Positions 20,687 to 31,746 of a stretch of 64,000 bases of DNA are shown here, in pieces (within the stretch, counting starts at the first letter, position 1; each line of letters starts with the position of its first letter). The position numbers were made by a program, and so were the translations under genes. This DNA comes from Solea solea (Eukaryota > Chordata > Actinopteri > Pleuronectiformes > Soleidae), in assembly GCF_958295425.1 (NCBI RefSeq), contig NC_081149.1, forward strand, positions 20,928,972 through 20,992,971. Direction: 5' to 3'. The notes under the pieces are model-generated. The model saw only the letters and a program-made list of their open reading frames with translations, had not been told where the DNA came from and did not search any database.

Positions 20687-20768
20687 CTCTATCTTTTTCA
20701 CGTTTTTCTTCCTCTTCTTTCCTTCTTTTCCTTCCTTGGGCGCCGGATGGCTTCAGTCTTTTGGACAT
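20687..20768 (-). CDS. candidate hAT/ZMYM-like first exon, unit B
   Basis: 82 nt from the ATG at 20768 to donor GTACAG. The peptide is the same as at 10767-10848 except one residue (K to E near the end), and the frame is preserved. Its phase-1 end would splice in frame to the DEVTH exon or to the fused exon type seen in units C and D. Its assignment to the GVIN-2 transcript is inferred. Confidence 0.45.
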
Positions 20769-21209
20769 AATTCCGATACAGTGTCATTAATCTTTTTCTT
20801 CGTCCCTGGGTCACGGTCCGGTCAGATTCAAGCAGCTGGGCTCTTGACCCCGCCCCCTCACAGAGAAACGGCTCGTTTCACCCAGAAAAAAGGCTTCTGT
20901 ATTATTTAATAGTCTTTGCTATGACTTTATGTGACAGTGATGTTTTTATTATGGCTGAGAAAAAAAAACAATTACAGCAGTAAAATCTCATAATCGGTTG
21001 AAATATTTACCCCAATTTGTAAAATATTTTTTCTGCACATAAAGAAGCTTGAGACTGTCAACTTGCAGTCAGGAGTGAAATGTATTATTAATTGTTTCAT
21101 TAATATTTCAATTACTGACTGATATGTGAAAATCTTTATCATATCTGGGTGGGTTTGTATAACTGTATAACCTCCGGATGTTTAAATTACATTTCTTGTA
21201 CAAACTTAG

Positions 21210-21686
21210 ATTCCAAATCGACCTTGGCCGTGATAAAGATGACCTGGCACTGCACTTCAACCCTCGTTTCCATGACGACATTGACGGAGCTGTACTTGTG
21301 TGCAACTCAAAGACTGCTGGTTGTTGGGGAGATGAGAAACGGGAAGTATACAACCCCCTAGAGAGAGGCACAGATGTCAAGGTGAGGGAATCTGGCTGCA
21401 GGCAGAGCAGTTGAACAAAGTTCGATTAAAAGTTTGGGTAAAGAGGTTTTAAGTCCTGTGTGCTTATCTTAGGAGGTTTTAATATGATGTCAGTCTCAGT
21501 TTTTTTTCTTCCAAAAATAAAACATCTTTTCTTCTATAGAGTGTATTGAAACTGGAAGGAGACATGTTTGAGGTGGAACTTCCAGATGGATATGAAGTCA
21601 ACTTCCCTAATCGTGTTGGAATGGATGTCATCAACTTTGTCCGAGTCACCGGCGACTTCAAGCTGACGTCCTTCAAGATCTGCTAA
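21210..21686 (+). pseudogene. galectin 3' fragment (exons 3-4) in unit C
   Basis: Exon 3 homologue 21210-21381 and exon 4 homologue 21540-21686, with splice sites kept and the frame open to TAA. The first residue of exon 4 is Ser (AGT) rather than Ile (ATT). Exons 1 and 2 are absent. Same origin as the fragment at 11291-11766. Confidence 0.8.
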
Positions 21687-23078
21687 GAGATACAGTTGCT
21701 CACACCTGTGTTTACTAGTTTGGTTTAAGGATGACAATTTAAGACTTGATCACGTATAGAAAATATCTTGCTAGTCAAGTGATGTAGTCCCACAATGGAA
21801 GTGTGTCTTTATTTAAAAATGTCGTGTTGTGCCCAAGAATATTAAATGTTTAAATTCAAATAACGTTTGTCTCTGAAGAGTCAGTTGTATAAACTGTAAG
21901 CCTTTATTACACTACACAACAAGAGAATTGTATGCCAAAAAAGAAGAATATATAAAATGAAATGTAAAATAATACCAATATAAAAAGAATATCTAATTAC
22001 GATATAATTAGAAATCATTTTGAAACTTTTTTATCATTCAGTATTGGCAGGGGCTGTCCAAGTAACTTCAACTAATTTTTCATATTATTTAATCAGGGTT
22101 TCATTCTGAAGAATCTACATTTGTAGATTAACAAGTTGTTTAACCTTTGTTTGTCCTTCATGTTAATAATGATCTGCCATAAATAATTAATAATAATAAA
22201 CCGAGGCCTGCAATATGATTAATTATTATTTTTTATTAAATGTTTTTCTCGAATATAAAAACACAATGAGCTGACAAATGTCCATCTAGTATTAACCAGG
22301 AGGTCAGATGATACCAGACTTTAAAAAGTCATCTATCATGTAATGAATGCTTCCCTCAAGGTTCCTGGTCTGTACTAAAATCAAATAAATCAAGACAGAC
22401 ATTACATATTTAAACTTGTTATAATCTCTAAAGAGTGTCAATTACCAAGACTGTACAAACACAACTCTTTCTTCATATCTTGACATTAAAATCAGGAAGA
22501 AATATTGATTACATGGCTCCAGCTTCCCCCTCGACCCTCATATGGAGGATAAAGTGGTAGAAAATGGAGAGATGGATGACAAAGCATATGTTAAACAATA
22601 ATATGACTAGAACCATAGGTTACTTTTCATTTACATCATAAATTGCAAATCAAACCACAATAAAAGAAAAATAACTAATTCTTTCATTTGAATCGAGTAA
22701 GAAATGTTAATCAACATCTATTTTCTCACTTCAAAAATGATTTATCGTGTCAAGGTACATATATCTGTATAACAAAAATAAAAAAACAACAACCTTACAA
22801 CCACAAAAAAAGGTAAAATTATACAAGAAAAAAGCTGAAATATGAAAATGAAAGTTTTTTCTGTCCATGGCATAAATCAATTAATATATCTTTATATAGC
22901 AATAACCTTTTTTTCCCTTTAAGTTTTGAGTTAAGAAGATCTTTACATTATGATGAAACATTTCTATCCCCATAGTCACCCGTGACTTATTTAATTTGCG
23001 TTTATTCATTGAGGCCATTTTTTTTTGAGTTTGTGTCATGAAAATGATTAAAAAACAAAACAGTATGATGAGCAGAGC
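21687..23078. other. intergenic, near-duplicate of 11.77-13.16 kb
   Basis: AT-rich, no gene seen. Includes the LINE-tail-like tract at about 22.52-22.58 kb and the GVIN-3 poly(A) candidate at 23001-23006. Confidence 0.5.
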
Positions 23079-26000
23079 TCATTTGTTTGTGGCCTCTCGC
23101 ACACTGAACAGTTCATCCAGACTTTTAATAGCTTCTTCTTTTGAGATTTTTGTCCAGTTTTCAGGAATTTTTCCCAAGCCCTCATATCTTAATTTGTAGT
23201 GATCTTCTATTTGTTTTTGATATTGACACGTAAACCATTTCCAGTATGGCAGTTCAGAGTCATCAGGGGTAATGTTCCAACTAGCAAACCTTGGGTCAGC
23301 AGTTCGGTACTGTTTATAGGGAATTAACCTTTCTGAATCACTATCAGGGTAAAAGCTTCTATCGCTTGCAACTTTTGTTGTGCAGAAATCAACTGACATT
23401 TCCACTGTGTTTCTGTAATGCCAACCCTGTACTGCACCGGATCGATGAAAAGGTACACTGTGATCATTAGGGCTGTGATCTTTCAGGGTGTTGGTGCAAA
23501 CAGCTGCACAGAAAGGACACGTTACCCAGCAACAATTGCACAACTGATCAATGAGGATTTTCTCAGGCTTCAGTCTGGATTCCTTCATTTCCTTCAGTGG
23601 GCGTTTGTTTGTTTCTTCAATGATGGATTTAAATCCTCTCTTTATTTCGTCCTTTAGAAAGTCAAAGTTGGTAATGTCACTGAAATTTTCAGAAGAAATA
23701 TCACCAATGGTCAGTTTATCTTTTAGCAAACTGGAAAATTCCTTCAGCCACAGGTCTGTGCTTCCTCTCTGGGTTTTGACATTTTCCGATGCAGTAAATA
23801 AAGCTTGATTTACCACTTTTTTGATGTCTTCAGCATTTTTTTTCCGTATATCCATTGTTCTGTCTTCATGATCTGTGAAGATATATTCCTTCACTTGCTC
23901 TTCAATATAAGACTCTACATGTTTTCTTGGCTGCTGGATGTAATTAATGTAGTCTTCAAATGAGCCTTTCTCTGCCAGTGACTTCAACACATGTTTCTCC
24001 ATGACTAACCGGTTCCCATTGAATGCTGGGAAATTACATTTCATCTCTCCAGCAAGATCAATGGCAGTCTTAGTAAAGACTGCCTGAGCAGTAGCAGACC
24101 GGAGTTTTTCACAGATCACTTTTCCAAACACAACAGCAGAGGAGTGTCCTTTGCAGAAGCTTTTAAAAATATCATAATACTGTGTTTTCTTGCCCTCAAG
24201 GTAAGCAATGGCATCATTGTTGATCTTGAATTTCTTGTAAGACTCTGAAAGCCAAATGGTTGCTTTGTCAAACACATACAGTAAGAGATCAACTTTAAAC
24301 TCCTTCTTTGCAGTGCATTTCAGCTCTGCTTCAAGTTCTGTTACTTCTTTTATAACATTGTTGGCCACTTCTTGCAAGTAAGTTGATTGGAAACCTCTTG
24401 TGGCTACTGGTTTAGTCTTAATATTATCAATGGACTGTTGTTCAACTCTGGCAATGAAGGATCTGATGTATTCGTGGTCATGATTGAATAGGTTCTTTAT
24501 CTTTCCAAACCATTTCCTTGGATCGGTGTAATTAGAATCAGTCCGCCAAACTGGTAATTCTTTATGTCTGCCACAGCGTTTGGAGTCACTTATGAGAATC
24601 CATTCAATACCAAGGTCAGTCAAGACCTTGTTCTGTTCTTTTTCAAAGTCGATGTCTTCAATAGGTTTTGTATCTGTAGTTAGTTCGTCCACCCAGCCTT
24701 TCCAAACATGGTCAAACTGCTTTTTTAATTCCTTTTCATCTTGTCCCTTGTCTTTTAACTGATGAGCGAGCTCTTTGCTCTTCTGCAGAAGCTTGTTCTC
24801 AAACACTGTCTTCTCATCATTTAGCTTTTTACATGCTTTCTTCTGTTGGATAATTTCATCCAATTTTCTTTTTGTTTCCTTCACCAGTTCCTCATGAAAA
24901 TCTTTGATTTTGCTTTTAAATCGTCCTCGCCACTGAACCAATATTTCTTTGTCTTTGTCATGATCAAAATACTTTTGAATTTCTTGTTTGGTTTCTTCAT
25001 AGGTTTTGCTCATCTTTTCATTAAGATGATTGAGCTCAACTTTGTCAGTATTTCCATTTTCAATGCAAATATACTGCTGGTTTTCAATGGTCAACATGTT
25101 GCTCCTCAGGATCCAGGTCCATTTCCCAAACTGGACCTCAAGGTTTCTGTACACTGCAATTTCAAATGTGTTTTTGAAATTGAAAACAAAGTTTTCTTTC
25201 AGAAGGGCATTCCAAAGATCCTGGATTTTGGTTTTAAACTGTGACAGCGTAATCCCAGCAGAATCTGAAGCTTTAGAGAGGATCATGTTCCTTAGCTCCT
25301 GGACACTCTCACAATAACCTGGATTTGGTGGAGCCATCGGTGGACTTCCCTCCCATAGTTGGGCAAGGTATTTCACATCCTTTTCAACATCAAATGCAAT
25401 GACATCACTGAAATATTGCACATCACACACCTCCTCTTTGGCAGCAAGTTGAGCCATCTGGTCCAATTTCTCTTGCAGACGTCTCTTTCCATCCATGTTT
25501 TTCTCTACAGCTGTAATATCTGTAACATTCTGGTGAACAAACATGCAACTTGGAGAAAGATTAACTTGCTTCATCCTCATAAAGGCCTGTACAACAATCT
25601 GCAGAATATCTTGCATCTCAGCTGGATTCTCACCAAAGATGTTGATCAATGTCAGGTTTCCCAGACCAACAACAAATGTTGCCAGTTCATTGTCATGGTG
25701 AAGAGTGACATTGCCTAACTCAAGAGCACGTAGTCCTTCCGTGTCTACCACAAGAATGTAGTCAAACGTGAATTTCTCCTTGACCTCCTCAGACACTTTA
25801 ACCAGCTGCATGAAGGCTCCCTTGGTGCACCTGCCAGCACTCACTGCAAACTCTAACCCAAACATGGCATTCAGCATTGTTGATTTTCCACTGCTTTGTA
25901 TTCCCAAAACTGAAAGAACAAAAACTCTCTTATCACCTAGTTTTTTGATGACCTCATCTAAAAGACTAGAGATCCATGTCAGCGGGACATTACCTGCATC

Positions 26001-27827
26001 ACCATCCATAAGCTCCATTGGGTGTCCTGATATCATCAGCTCTGCAGCAAGCTCGGGGTATTTAAACCAGTCTGTATGTTTGCATTCTTGTTTCTTCTGA
26101 GATTTATGGGCTTCATAGATCTGCCCCATTTCTCTAAAGATGTGCTCCAAACCAAAAGTTGCTGACTGGAGTTTTGTTGATATTTGTTCAAGCTCAGTTT
26201 GTTTGCTTTTGAAAAGGTCAGATTTGTTGTGTTTCTTTTTCAGAGCCAAGACCTCAGACCATGTTTTATCATAGTTTTGCAGAATTACGGACAGATCATC
26301 AGTAACATGGTCATCAAGGAAGATCTGAGTCCATTTCAGGAAATACTGTCTCTCAGTTGATGACAGAGACAAAAGATTATCAGTAAACAGCTTTATCAGC
26401 TCACTACAGGAATGTTTGCACTGATCTTGTCGTATTTTTATCAGTTCATTTTCCTTTTTAGATTTCTCAATCTCAATCTGTCCTGTCAGGTGGTACAGCT
26501 CTTTTTTTATTCTGCTCCACTCATGCCACAATTGGCCTTGACAAGGGAGGAATTTGCTTTTGATTTCTGTGACATCCTGTATCTTCTTAAGCAAATTCAT
26601 CATTTCCAATGCAGCAGTTTTCCCTTTTCGGCAGACTGGGTCATCTTCATCCACTCTGATTCCAGGGACCTCTGCCATACTTTCAAGGTGGAAGGATGTT
26701 TGTGACTCACACAAAATGTGTCCAATGATTGTTTTCAGTTCTTCAGTAATATCTGAATGACTTCTGTCTTTTAGACTTATTTTGTATCTGCCCTGTTTCT
26801 TCTGATGTTTACCACCGTCAGTATCAGTAGTGAGAATAATGAGAGGCTTTGGAAGTTTCCAGAGAGCCTCGATTACTCCCCAACTTTTGTGACCCTTTTC
26901 CAGAGTTGGTACAAGCACAACATTAACTGAAGATTTTTCAATAAGTATGTCACGCTGTTTCTCAAACAACAGAGCATCACCATGGAGATTACAGAAGGCA
27001 ACACAGTCATTGAAGGCATCATTACATTTTCCAGCTGGGCAGTACCAGGCAATCTCTGCCATGCCATCCACCAAGTGGCGAGTTTTGTTGCTTCCTTGAA
27101 GGTGTTTGTGGAAGAAAGTGCTGTGACGGTCGTTGATCAACGTGTTTATCAGCTGAGATTTTGACACTGATAGTGAATCCAGTCGCAAAAATGACACCAT
27201 GGGTGTCTTGGCTTTGCAGATGGGCATGCTCTTCATTATTTTGCTGTCAGTTTGGATATCAGTTGTCTTCCAGCTTTTTGTTATTTTTCTGAATGTCCAA
27301 AGAGGACACTCAATATCCATCGTGACTGGGTCAGGAACAAGCAAAGGTAAAGCATACTGACATTGTGAGAGCTTTGATACAATGTTCTGCTTGAGGAAGC
27401 TGTCTGAACAGTGAAATACTGCCATTTGAATGTCCATTGGATGCAAATGAGTCTCTTTTGTTTGTTTAGTGTCTTCACTTGTGCTAAAAAAATCATCCAT
27501 ATCATCTATGTCCTCTACTTCAGCACTATCACACACTTGAATAGGTTTTGAATCGCTCACCTCGGGAATCTCTTGTTTAACAGGAATATATCTGGCTCTG
27601 TAGTCTAACATGAGAAGCTTGTGAAGAAATGTATTTGTTAATTCTTTCTCTGAAGTCACATGGTACTTTTTCATAGCTGGACCAATTTTGAGAAAATCTT
27701 CTGAAGTCAACTTCTGTTGATGTTTGTCTTGAAGATCAAGTCCGAGCAGTGTTTCAGTTACTCTTTGGTGTTGATTTTCCTTGTCGATCTCTTCAGAAAT
27801 CTTCACAGAATTTGGCATTTTTCCAAC
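23079..27827 (-). CDS. GVIN-3: interferon-induced very large GTPase-like, giant exon
   Basis: 1579 codons from ATG 27818, plus the VGK lead to the acceptor at 27828-27829. This is the longest copy, and the frame is fully open. The P-loop GIQSSGKST, DTEG and C-terminal CNCCWVTCPFC cluster are intact, and it ends ...FSVREATNK like GVIN-2. It carries the most divergent version of both variable patches (ELPVWRTDSNYTDPRKWFG and RTADPRFASW). Upstream exons join it to four AIG1-like domains. It is the most likely intact, and the largest, product of the cluster. Confidence 0.93.
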   Translation of the reverse strand, partial: VGKMPNSVKISEEIDKENQHQRVTETLLGLDLQDKHQQKLTSEDFLKIGPAMKKYHVTSEKELTNTFLHKLLMLDYRARYIPVKQEIPEVSDSKPIQVCDSAEVEDIDDMDDFFSTSEDTKQTKETHLHPMDIQMAVFHCSDSFLKQNIVSKLSQCQYALPLLVPDPVTMDIECPLWTFRKITKSWKTTDIQTDSKIMKSMPICKAKTPMVSFLRLDSLSVSKSQLINTLINDRHSTFFHKHLQGSNKTRHLVDGMAEIAWYCPAGKCNDAFNDCVAFCNLHGDALLFEKQRDILIEKSSVNVVLVPTLEKGHKSWGVIEALWKLPKPLIILTTDTDGGKHQKKQGRYKISLKDRSHSDITEELKTIIGHILCESQTSFHLESMAEVPGIRVDEDDPVCRKGKTAALEMMNLLKKIQDVTEIKSKFLPCQGQLWHEWSRIKKELYHLTGQIEIEKSKKENELIKIRQDQCKHSCSELIKLFTDNLLSLSSTERQYFLKWTQIFLDDHVTDDLSVILQNYDKTWSEVLALKKKHNKSDLFKSKQTELEQISTKLQSATFGLEHIFREMGQIYEAHKSQKKQECKHTDWFKYPELAAELMISGHPMELMDGDAGNVPLTWISSLLDEVIKKLGDKRVFVLSVLGIQSSGKSTMLNAMFGLEFAVSAGRCTKGAFMQLVKVSEEVKEKFTFDYILVVDTEGLRALELGNVTLHHDNELATFVVGLGNLTLINIFGENPAEMQDILQIVVQAFMRMKQVNLSPSCMFVHQNVTDITAVEKNMDGKRRLQEKLDQMAQLAAKEEVCDVQYFSDVIAFDVEKDVKYLAQLWEGSPPMAPPNPGYCESVQELRNMILSKASDSAGITLSQFKTKIQDLWNALLKENFVFNFKNTFEIAVYRNLEVQFGKWTWILRSNMLTIENQQYICIENGNTDKVELNHLNEKMSKTYEETKQEIQKYFDHDKDKEILVQWRGRFKSKIKDFHEELVKETKRKLDEIIQQKKACKKLNDEKTVFENKLLQKSKELAHQLKDKGQDEKELKKQFDHVWKGWVDELTTDTKPIEDIDFEKEQNKVLTDLGIEWILISDSKRCGRHKELPVWRTDSNYTDPRKWFGKIKNLFNHDHEYIRSFIARVEQQSIDNIKTKPVATRGFQSTYLQEVANNVIKEVTELEAELKCTAKKEFKVDLLLYVFDKATIWLSESYKKFKINNDAIAYLEGKKTQYYDIFKSFCKGHSSAVVFGKVICEKLRSATAQAVFTKTAIDLAGEMKCNFPAFNGNRLVMEKHVLKSLAEKGSFEDYINYIQQPRKHVESYIEEQVKEYIFTDHEDRTMDIRKKNAEDIKKVVNQALFTASENVKTQRGSTDLWLKEFSSLLKDKLTIGDISSENFSDITNFDFLKDEIKRGFKSIIEETNKRPLKEMKESRLKPEKILIDQLCNCCWVTCPFCAAVCTNTLKDHSPNDHSVPFHRSGAVQGWHYRNTVEMSVDFCTTKVASDRSFYPDSDSERLIPYKQYRTADPRFASWNITPDDSELPYWKWFTCQYQKQIEDHYKLRYEGLGKIPENWTKISKEEAIKSLDELFSVREATNK

Positions 27828-28236
27828 CTAAAAATTCAATATTGTGGTCAAACTTTACAATTATATGTAAGTTTTTATTCTGTGTATAATGAATCATGAA
27901 CTACCTGTTGATTAATTACTTGCTAATTAACTGTGGCTGAATAACTCAGCTTTAGTTAGAGGAGATAATGATAAGTAATTAGTGTGTGTTTGCACCAGAA
28001 TCTAACATTTTATGTTTTACTACTCTACAACTAAAGTAAAGCAGGAACAAAGACAGTAATTGTTTTAACTATTCACACATTTTTACACAATAATCTGCAT
28101 CACCTCATGATTCATCAATAGTATCTCAATCTGTTGTTCTCTTTCTGATCATTTGTAAACTGCATCCAAAAGCATGAAAAACATTAAAATTACATATGAA
28201 ATGAAAACTCATAAGCTCTTAGCTTTAGTTTCTTAC

Positions 28237-28825
28237 CTTGTCCTTGTTTTCATTGTTAACCTCATCTGCAGCACCTACAGTGAAATTATAATTTTCATTA
28301 GAGGAGCTGGAGCACACAGAAGCAGAAATATTTTTAAGTGTAAACAATTTTACAGTTAAAAAACATTTTATTCAGGTGTTTTTAAGTTGAATTTAAAGAT
28401 TTAAGTTGAAGAACATGTCTTTTCTGGGCAGCATTATAAAAGTTGTGTCAAGGCAGCTGACAAGACTCAACTGGTTCCCATTATTCATCAACCTCAAAAT
28501 GAAAGTTCCAGATCATTCTGTTTTCTAGATCAAGTGTTTGCCAGTATTCTCAAGCTTTCTGTTCGTAATTTTTGCCTCTTTGGTTTTTCCAGGCTGCTCT
28601 GCCACTGCTTCAGCTTTTTGTTTTCTCTGAGTCTTGTAACAACCAAGTTAGTGACAATACAATCTAAATATGTATCTGAAGTAATGTGAAAATAAAATCG
28701 GATCAAAGTTTTGCTTTTCTTATTTGTTGCAGATGGTATTTCAGATATAAATTCATACCTTTTGCCACTGGGCTGTCATCATTCTTTGAGTGCTCAACAT
28801 CACCGGGTTCAATCAGCAGGTCACT
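28237..28825 (-). CDS. two linker exons of GVIN-3
   Basis: 28825-28759 encodes SDLLIEPGDVEHSKNDD... (67 nt, 0 to 1, donor GTATGA). 28265-28237 encodes DEVNNENKDK (29 nt, 1 to 0). They correspond one to one with the GVIN-1 exons at 6763-6697 and 6112-6084. The exon next upstream of SDLL is EDELEETAATVK at 30265-30231, which ends in phase 0. The frame continues although four intervening exons are replaced by inserted DNA. Confidence 0.65.
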
Positions 28826-28921
28826 CTGAGAAATCAGATGATTTTAGCTTTATTGGTTATTTATTAAAACAGAAACCTAGAACTGGAGAATATACAATCT
28901 TCTCTTATCATAAATGCTTAT

Positions 28922-30146
28922 TGCGACACGAGGGTTATTACTAAGTTATACTCCAAATACCGACAACGCCACCTTGGGTTATGGCCCAAGGACCAGTAGT
29001 AAAGGTCAACTAATACCTTCAGACAAAAAGACACTCGGGTTCGTTTACTCAGGGAGGGAATGAGACGGAGTTCAATGATCATGTCTAACAATTATTTTTA
29101 AAACAATCATAAGATTGGCACTGTAACACAAAAAAAGAAAAGAGCCCAACAAAAAGGGGGATGTAGTCTGAGGCTTACCGGCTGGAGGAGGGGTTTGGTA
29201 GGGGAAGTGACATCCAAAAGGAAAAGGAGGACACCCCACACACACAGCAAAAGGTGACGTGTAAACAAATAAAATCTTAAAAAGGGATCACACAGCACAC
29301 AGGACCACGACCACCCAGGAGAACCACCACCGTCGGCCTTCCACTAAGGGGAGAGGAAAACACAATTAAACGGGCTCAAATTTAAGCAACCAAATATAAA
29401 TGATCAATTGATAAACTGAGAAATGTTAAATTATATTAATAAATCAACCAAACACAAGAAACAAAAGAGTCTCTGGCCAGAGATATCAACTCAACAATTA
29501 ACCAATTTAACAGTTTGAAATCAGATTGATCATATTAACAACATAAATTCAACCATTAAACAAAGAGTAAATAAGTAAACAATTAAACCAAACCTTGCCG
29601 GATTACACTTAAAACACTCTCACACACACACACACACACCTATAGTTCACAATCTTAGCGAGTGGCTGAGAGTTCGGGCAGACTCGTCGCATCCAGTACG
29701 CGTTACAGCCACACATACACACACACACACAATGCAATCACACGTAGCAGCGGTAAACAGGCTGTCCACAGGCGGCCGACCGGATCGGAACCAGGCCGTC
29801 GGAGCAACAGTCACCGAGCAACAGGACAGCAACAGGAAAGCGGCAGAACAGCGGCGAAACAGCGGCGAAGCAGCGGCCAAATAGCCGTGGTTAATCAGCT
29901 GTGTTTACACTTGGCGTTGGCGTTAGCCTTAGCGTTAGCGTTAGCGCTAGCCTTAGCGTTACAGTTCCAGTTATAAGTCCGGGTGCATTGGCATCCCGTC
30001 CAAAGAGGGAGAGGGGTGAAGAATTCAGGCGTGGCAGGGAAGACAGCCACCATGCAGCACACAACCAGCAGACAATGCTCTGGTTGCGGCAATAAACACC
30101 GTCCCGACTGATCGGCTCGACCGCGGTGAAGACGCCGGATCTGTGC
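28922..30146. mobile_element. unclassified inserted segment (about 1.2 kb)
   Basis: Sequence with no counterpart in the other units. Its right half is notably GC-rich, with CA-repeat tracts (about 29.62-29.64 and 29.70-29.73 kb) and a GCGTTA-type short repeat (about 29.91-29.96 kb). The left boundary follows tcataaatgctta and the right precedes gtgatataaatactg. In other units these two points lie about 1.5 kb apart, so the segment replaced four module exons. On - it contains a consensus donor (CCGGTAAGCC, near 29.17 kb) and ends GTCGCA. It could be a retroelement LTR remnant or a transposed genomic piece. No terminal repeats or target duplication were identified. Confidence 0.45.
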
Positions 30147-30230
30147 TCGGATGTGATATAAATACTGTCAATAAATGCAAAAGTTAAATGAACTGTATAG
30201 TGGAAACTGACTACAGTGAAAATATTTTAC

Positions 30231-30265
30231 CTTCACTGTAGCTGCAGTTTCCTCCAACTCATCTT
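30231..30265 (-). CDS. EDELEETAATVK linker exon next to the inserted segment
   Basis: 35 nt, phase 1 to 0, with an AG acceptor and a GTAAAA donor. It is a leftover of a fifth module whose IDPV, NMSST, AIG1 and EDEGK exons have been lost to the insertion. It links the four-module array in frame to the SDLL exon at 28825. Confidence 0.6.
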
Positions 30266-31149
30266 CTGACAGATCATGTAAAAAATAAATTGCACAGGGT
30301 TAGCATTAAAAATATTTCCAAACCATATCAGTCAGACTCTACAATCTAAATATGTATCTGAAGTAACGTGAAAATAAAATCGAATCAAAGTTTTGCTTTT
30401 CTTATTTGCTGCAGATGGTATTTCAGATATAAATTCAGACTGACCTTTTGCCACTGGGCTGTCATCATTATTTGAGTGCTCAACATCACCGGGTTCATTC
30501 AGCAGGTCACTCTGAGAAATCAGATGATTTTAGCTTTATTGGTTATTTATTAAAACAGAAACATATAACTGGAGAATATAAAATCTTCTCTTATCATAAA
30601 TGCTTAAATCAAATGTAGACTAATGACCTTCACTTTGACGTTAGATGAACTCTTCCCCTCATCTTCTGCAGGACAACCTGGAAATAAATAAGTAAATAAA
30701 TAAATAACAAAAAACTCCTCTCTGTCAAAGATGTTTTATACACACATACACATACTGGGTAAGTCATTTGTGTATATTGGGTATCAAATAAGTATAAACA
30801 GTTTTACCATTATAATTATGCAGGACAGTCATTATATAACAATAATAATAATGATTTATTCAAGGAAGCTTTTTTGTTATTATAGATTTCTGCTTGGGGT
30901 ATTTGTGCGTGAATTAAATTCCACAAATTGCATTTTGTTTTGAAAGTGCCAGATGTCGTAGGTGAAATGATTGGCCCCCTGTACATACTTTGTAATTTGA
31001 TGCTCTGCCATTTACATAAAATTGCGACCTTTTGGACCAGTCCAATAAATATGTTTAGGTATCCCTGTATGAGCACCACGTTCTTGTTGGACTGTCAGCT
31101 ATATTGTTGCTGATGTGTGGATCTCACAATTTAAACATGAAAATCTCAC

Positions 31150-31746
31150 CTGTCTGATTTTGCTGAAACTCTGAGGAATCCGTCCCTTCTTCTGTGTTTG
31201 ATTTGAAGTCCACATGTTTTGGCTCATCATTCTCATCCAGCGTCCCTCTGCTGCCGCAGTATGGCTTCTTTTCAGAGACCATAACATCTATTTTTTCCAG
31301 CAGTGCTGTCATTTCCTTAACATCTGTCATACTTTTTGTGCATGTGTGGTACCTTTTTTCATCAAAACCTGTGTTGGCTTTCAAATCTGTCAGTGCACTT
31401 TCACACTCTGCATCTGCATCATGAGTCACAACTGTTATTAAATAAGAAAGTGACTCTTTCCCAAAAGCCTTTTCCAGCCACTGCACTCCTGCACTATGTT
31501 GGCTGCTATCCAGACTATTTGGTAATATCAGGAGAAAAACATGAGCTCCCTGATTTAGCAGGAGGTTCTCAGTGTTTTGCTGACCAAGCATGTTGATCAC
31601 AGAGATGTGTCGAGCACACAGATCATACAGTTTGGGTGACAGATGCTGCATATGTGTCTGCTCATCGTTGGCAAGCAAGATATTTTCCGGTCCAATCTCA
31701 ATAGAATTTGTGTCACCAATTAACACAAGAGTAAACTCTGGATTCA
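31150..31746 (-). CDS. AIG1-like exon, GVIN-3 module 1 (nearest the GTPase)
   Basis: 597 nt, phase 1 to 1, starting NPEFTLVLIGDTNSIEIGPEN and ending GTDSSEFQQNQTG. The G motifs are degenerate as in GVIN-1 (no GxGKS, NMLG for DxxG). It differs from modules 2 and 3 by very few bases, including a Q to P change. Neighbouring module exons are 30445-30511, 30628-30665, 31840-31926, 32033-32126 and 32254-32288. The third of these has Thr-Gly in place of the Met-Ser seen in module 4. Confidence 0.8.

Larger units (their letters stand above)
11021..20940. repeat. segmental tandem duplication unit B (9.92 kb)
   Basis: Begins inside galectin intron 2 homology and runs through the galectin fragment, GVIN-2 and its upstream exons to the next galectin junction at 20941. 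Both junctions share the left flank ctttatgtgacagtga, as expected for a head-to-tail tandem. Unit C begins at 20941. Unit D homology begins at about 51458, where the flank is authentic galectin intron 2. Confidence 0.8.

Noticed and set aside
29905..29965. Telomere-like GCGTTA repeat
   Set aside because: The unit is not TTAGGG and the tract is short and degenerate; treated as a simple repeat.
29662..29976. 104-codon open frame on + and a 77-codon frame on -
   Set aside because: Both are low complexity (Thr-His and Ala-Leu runs from CA and GCGTTA repeats) within the inserted segment.
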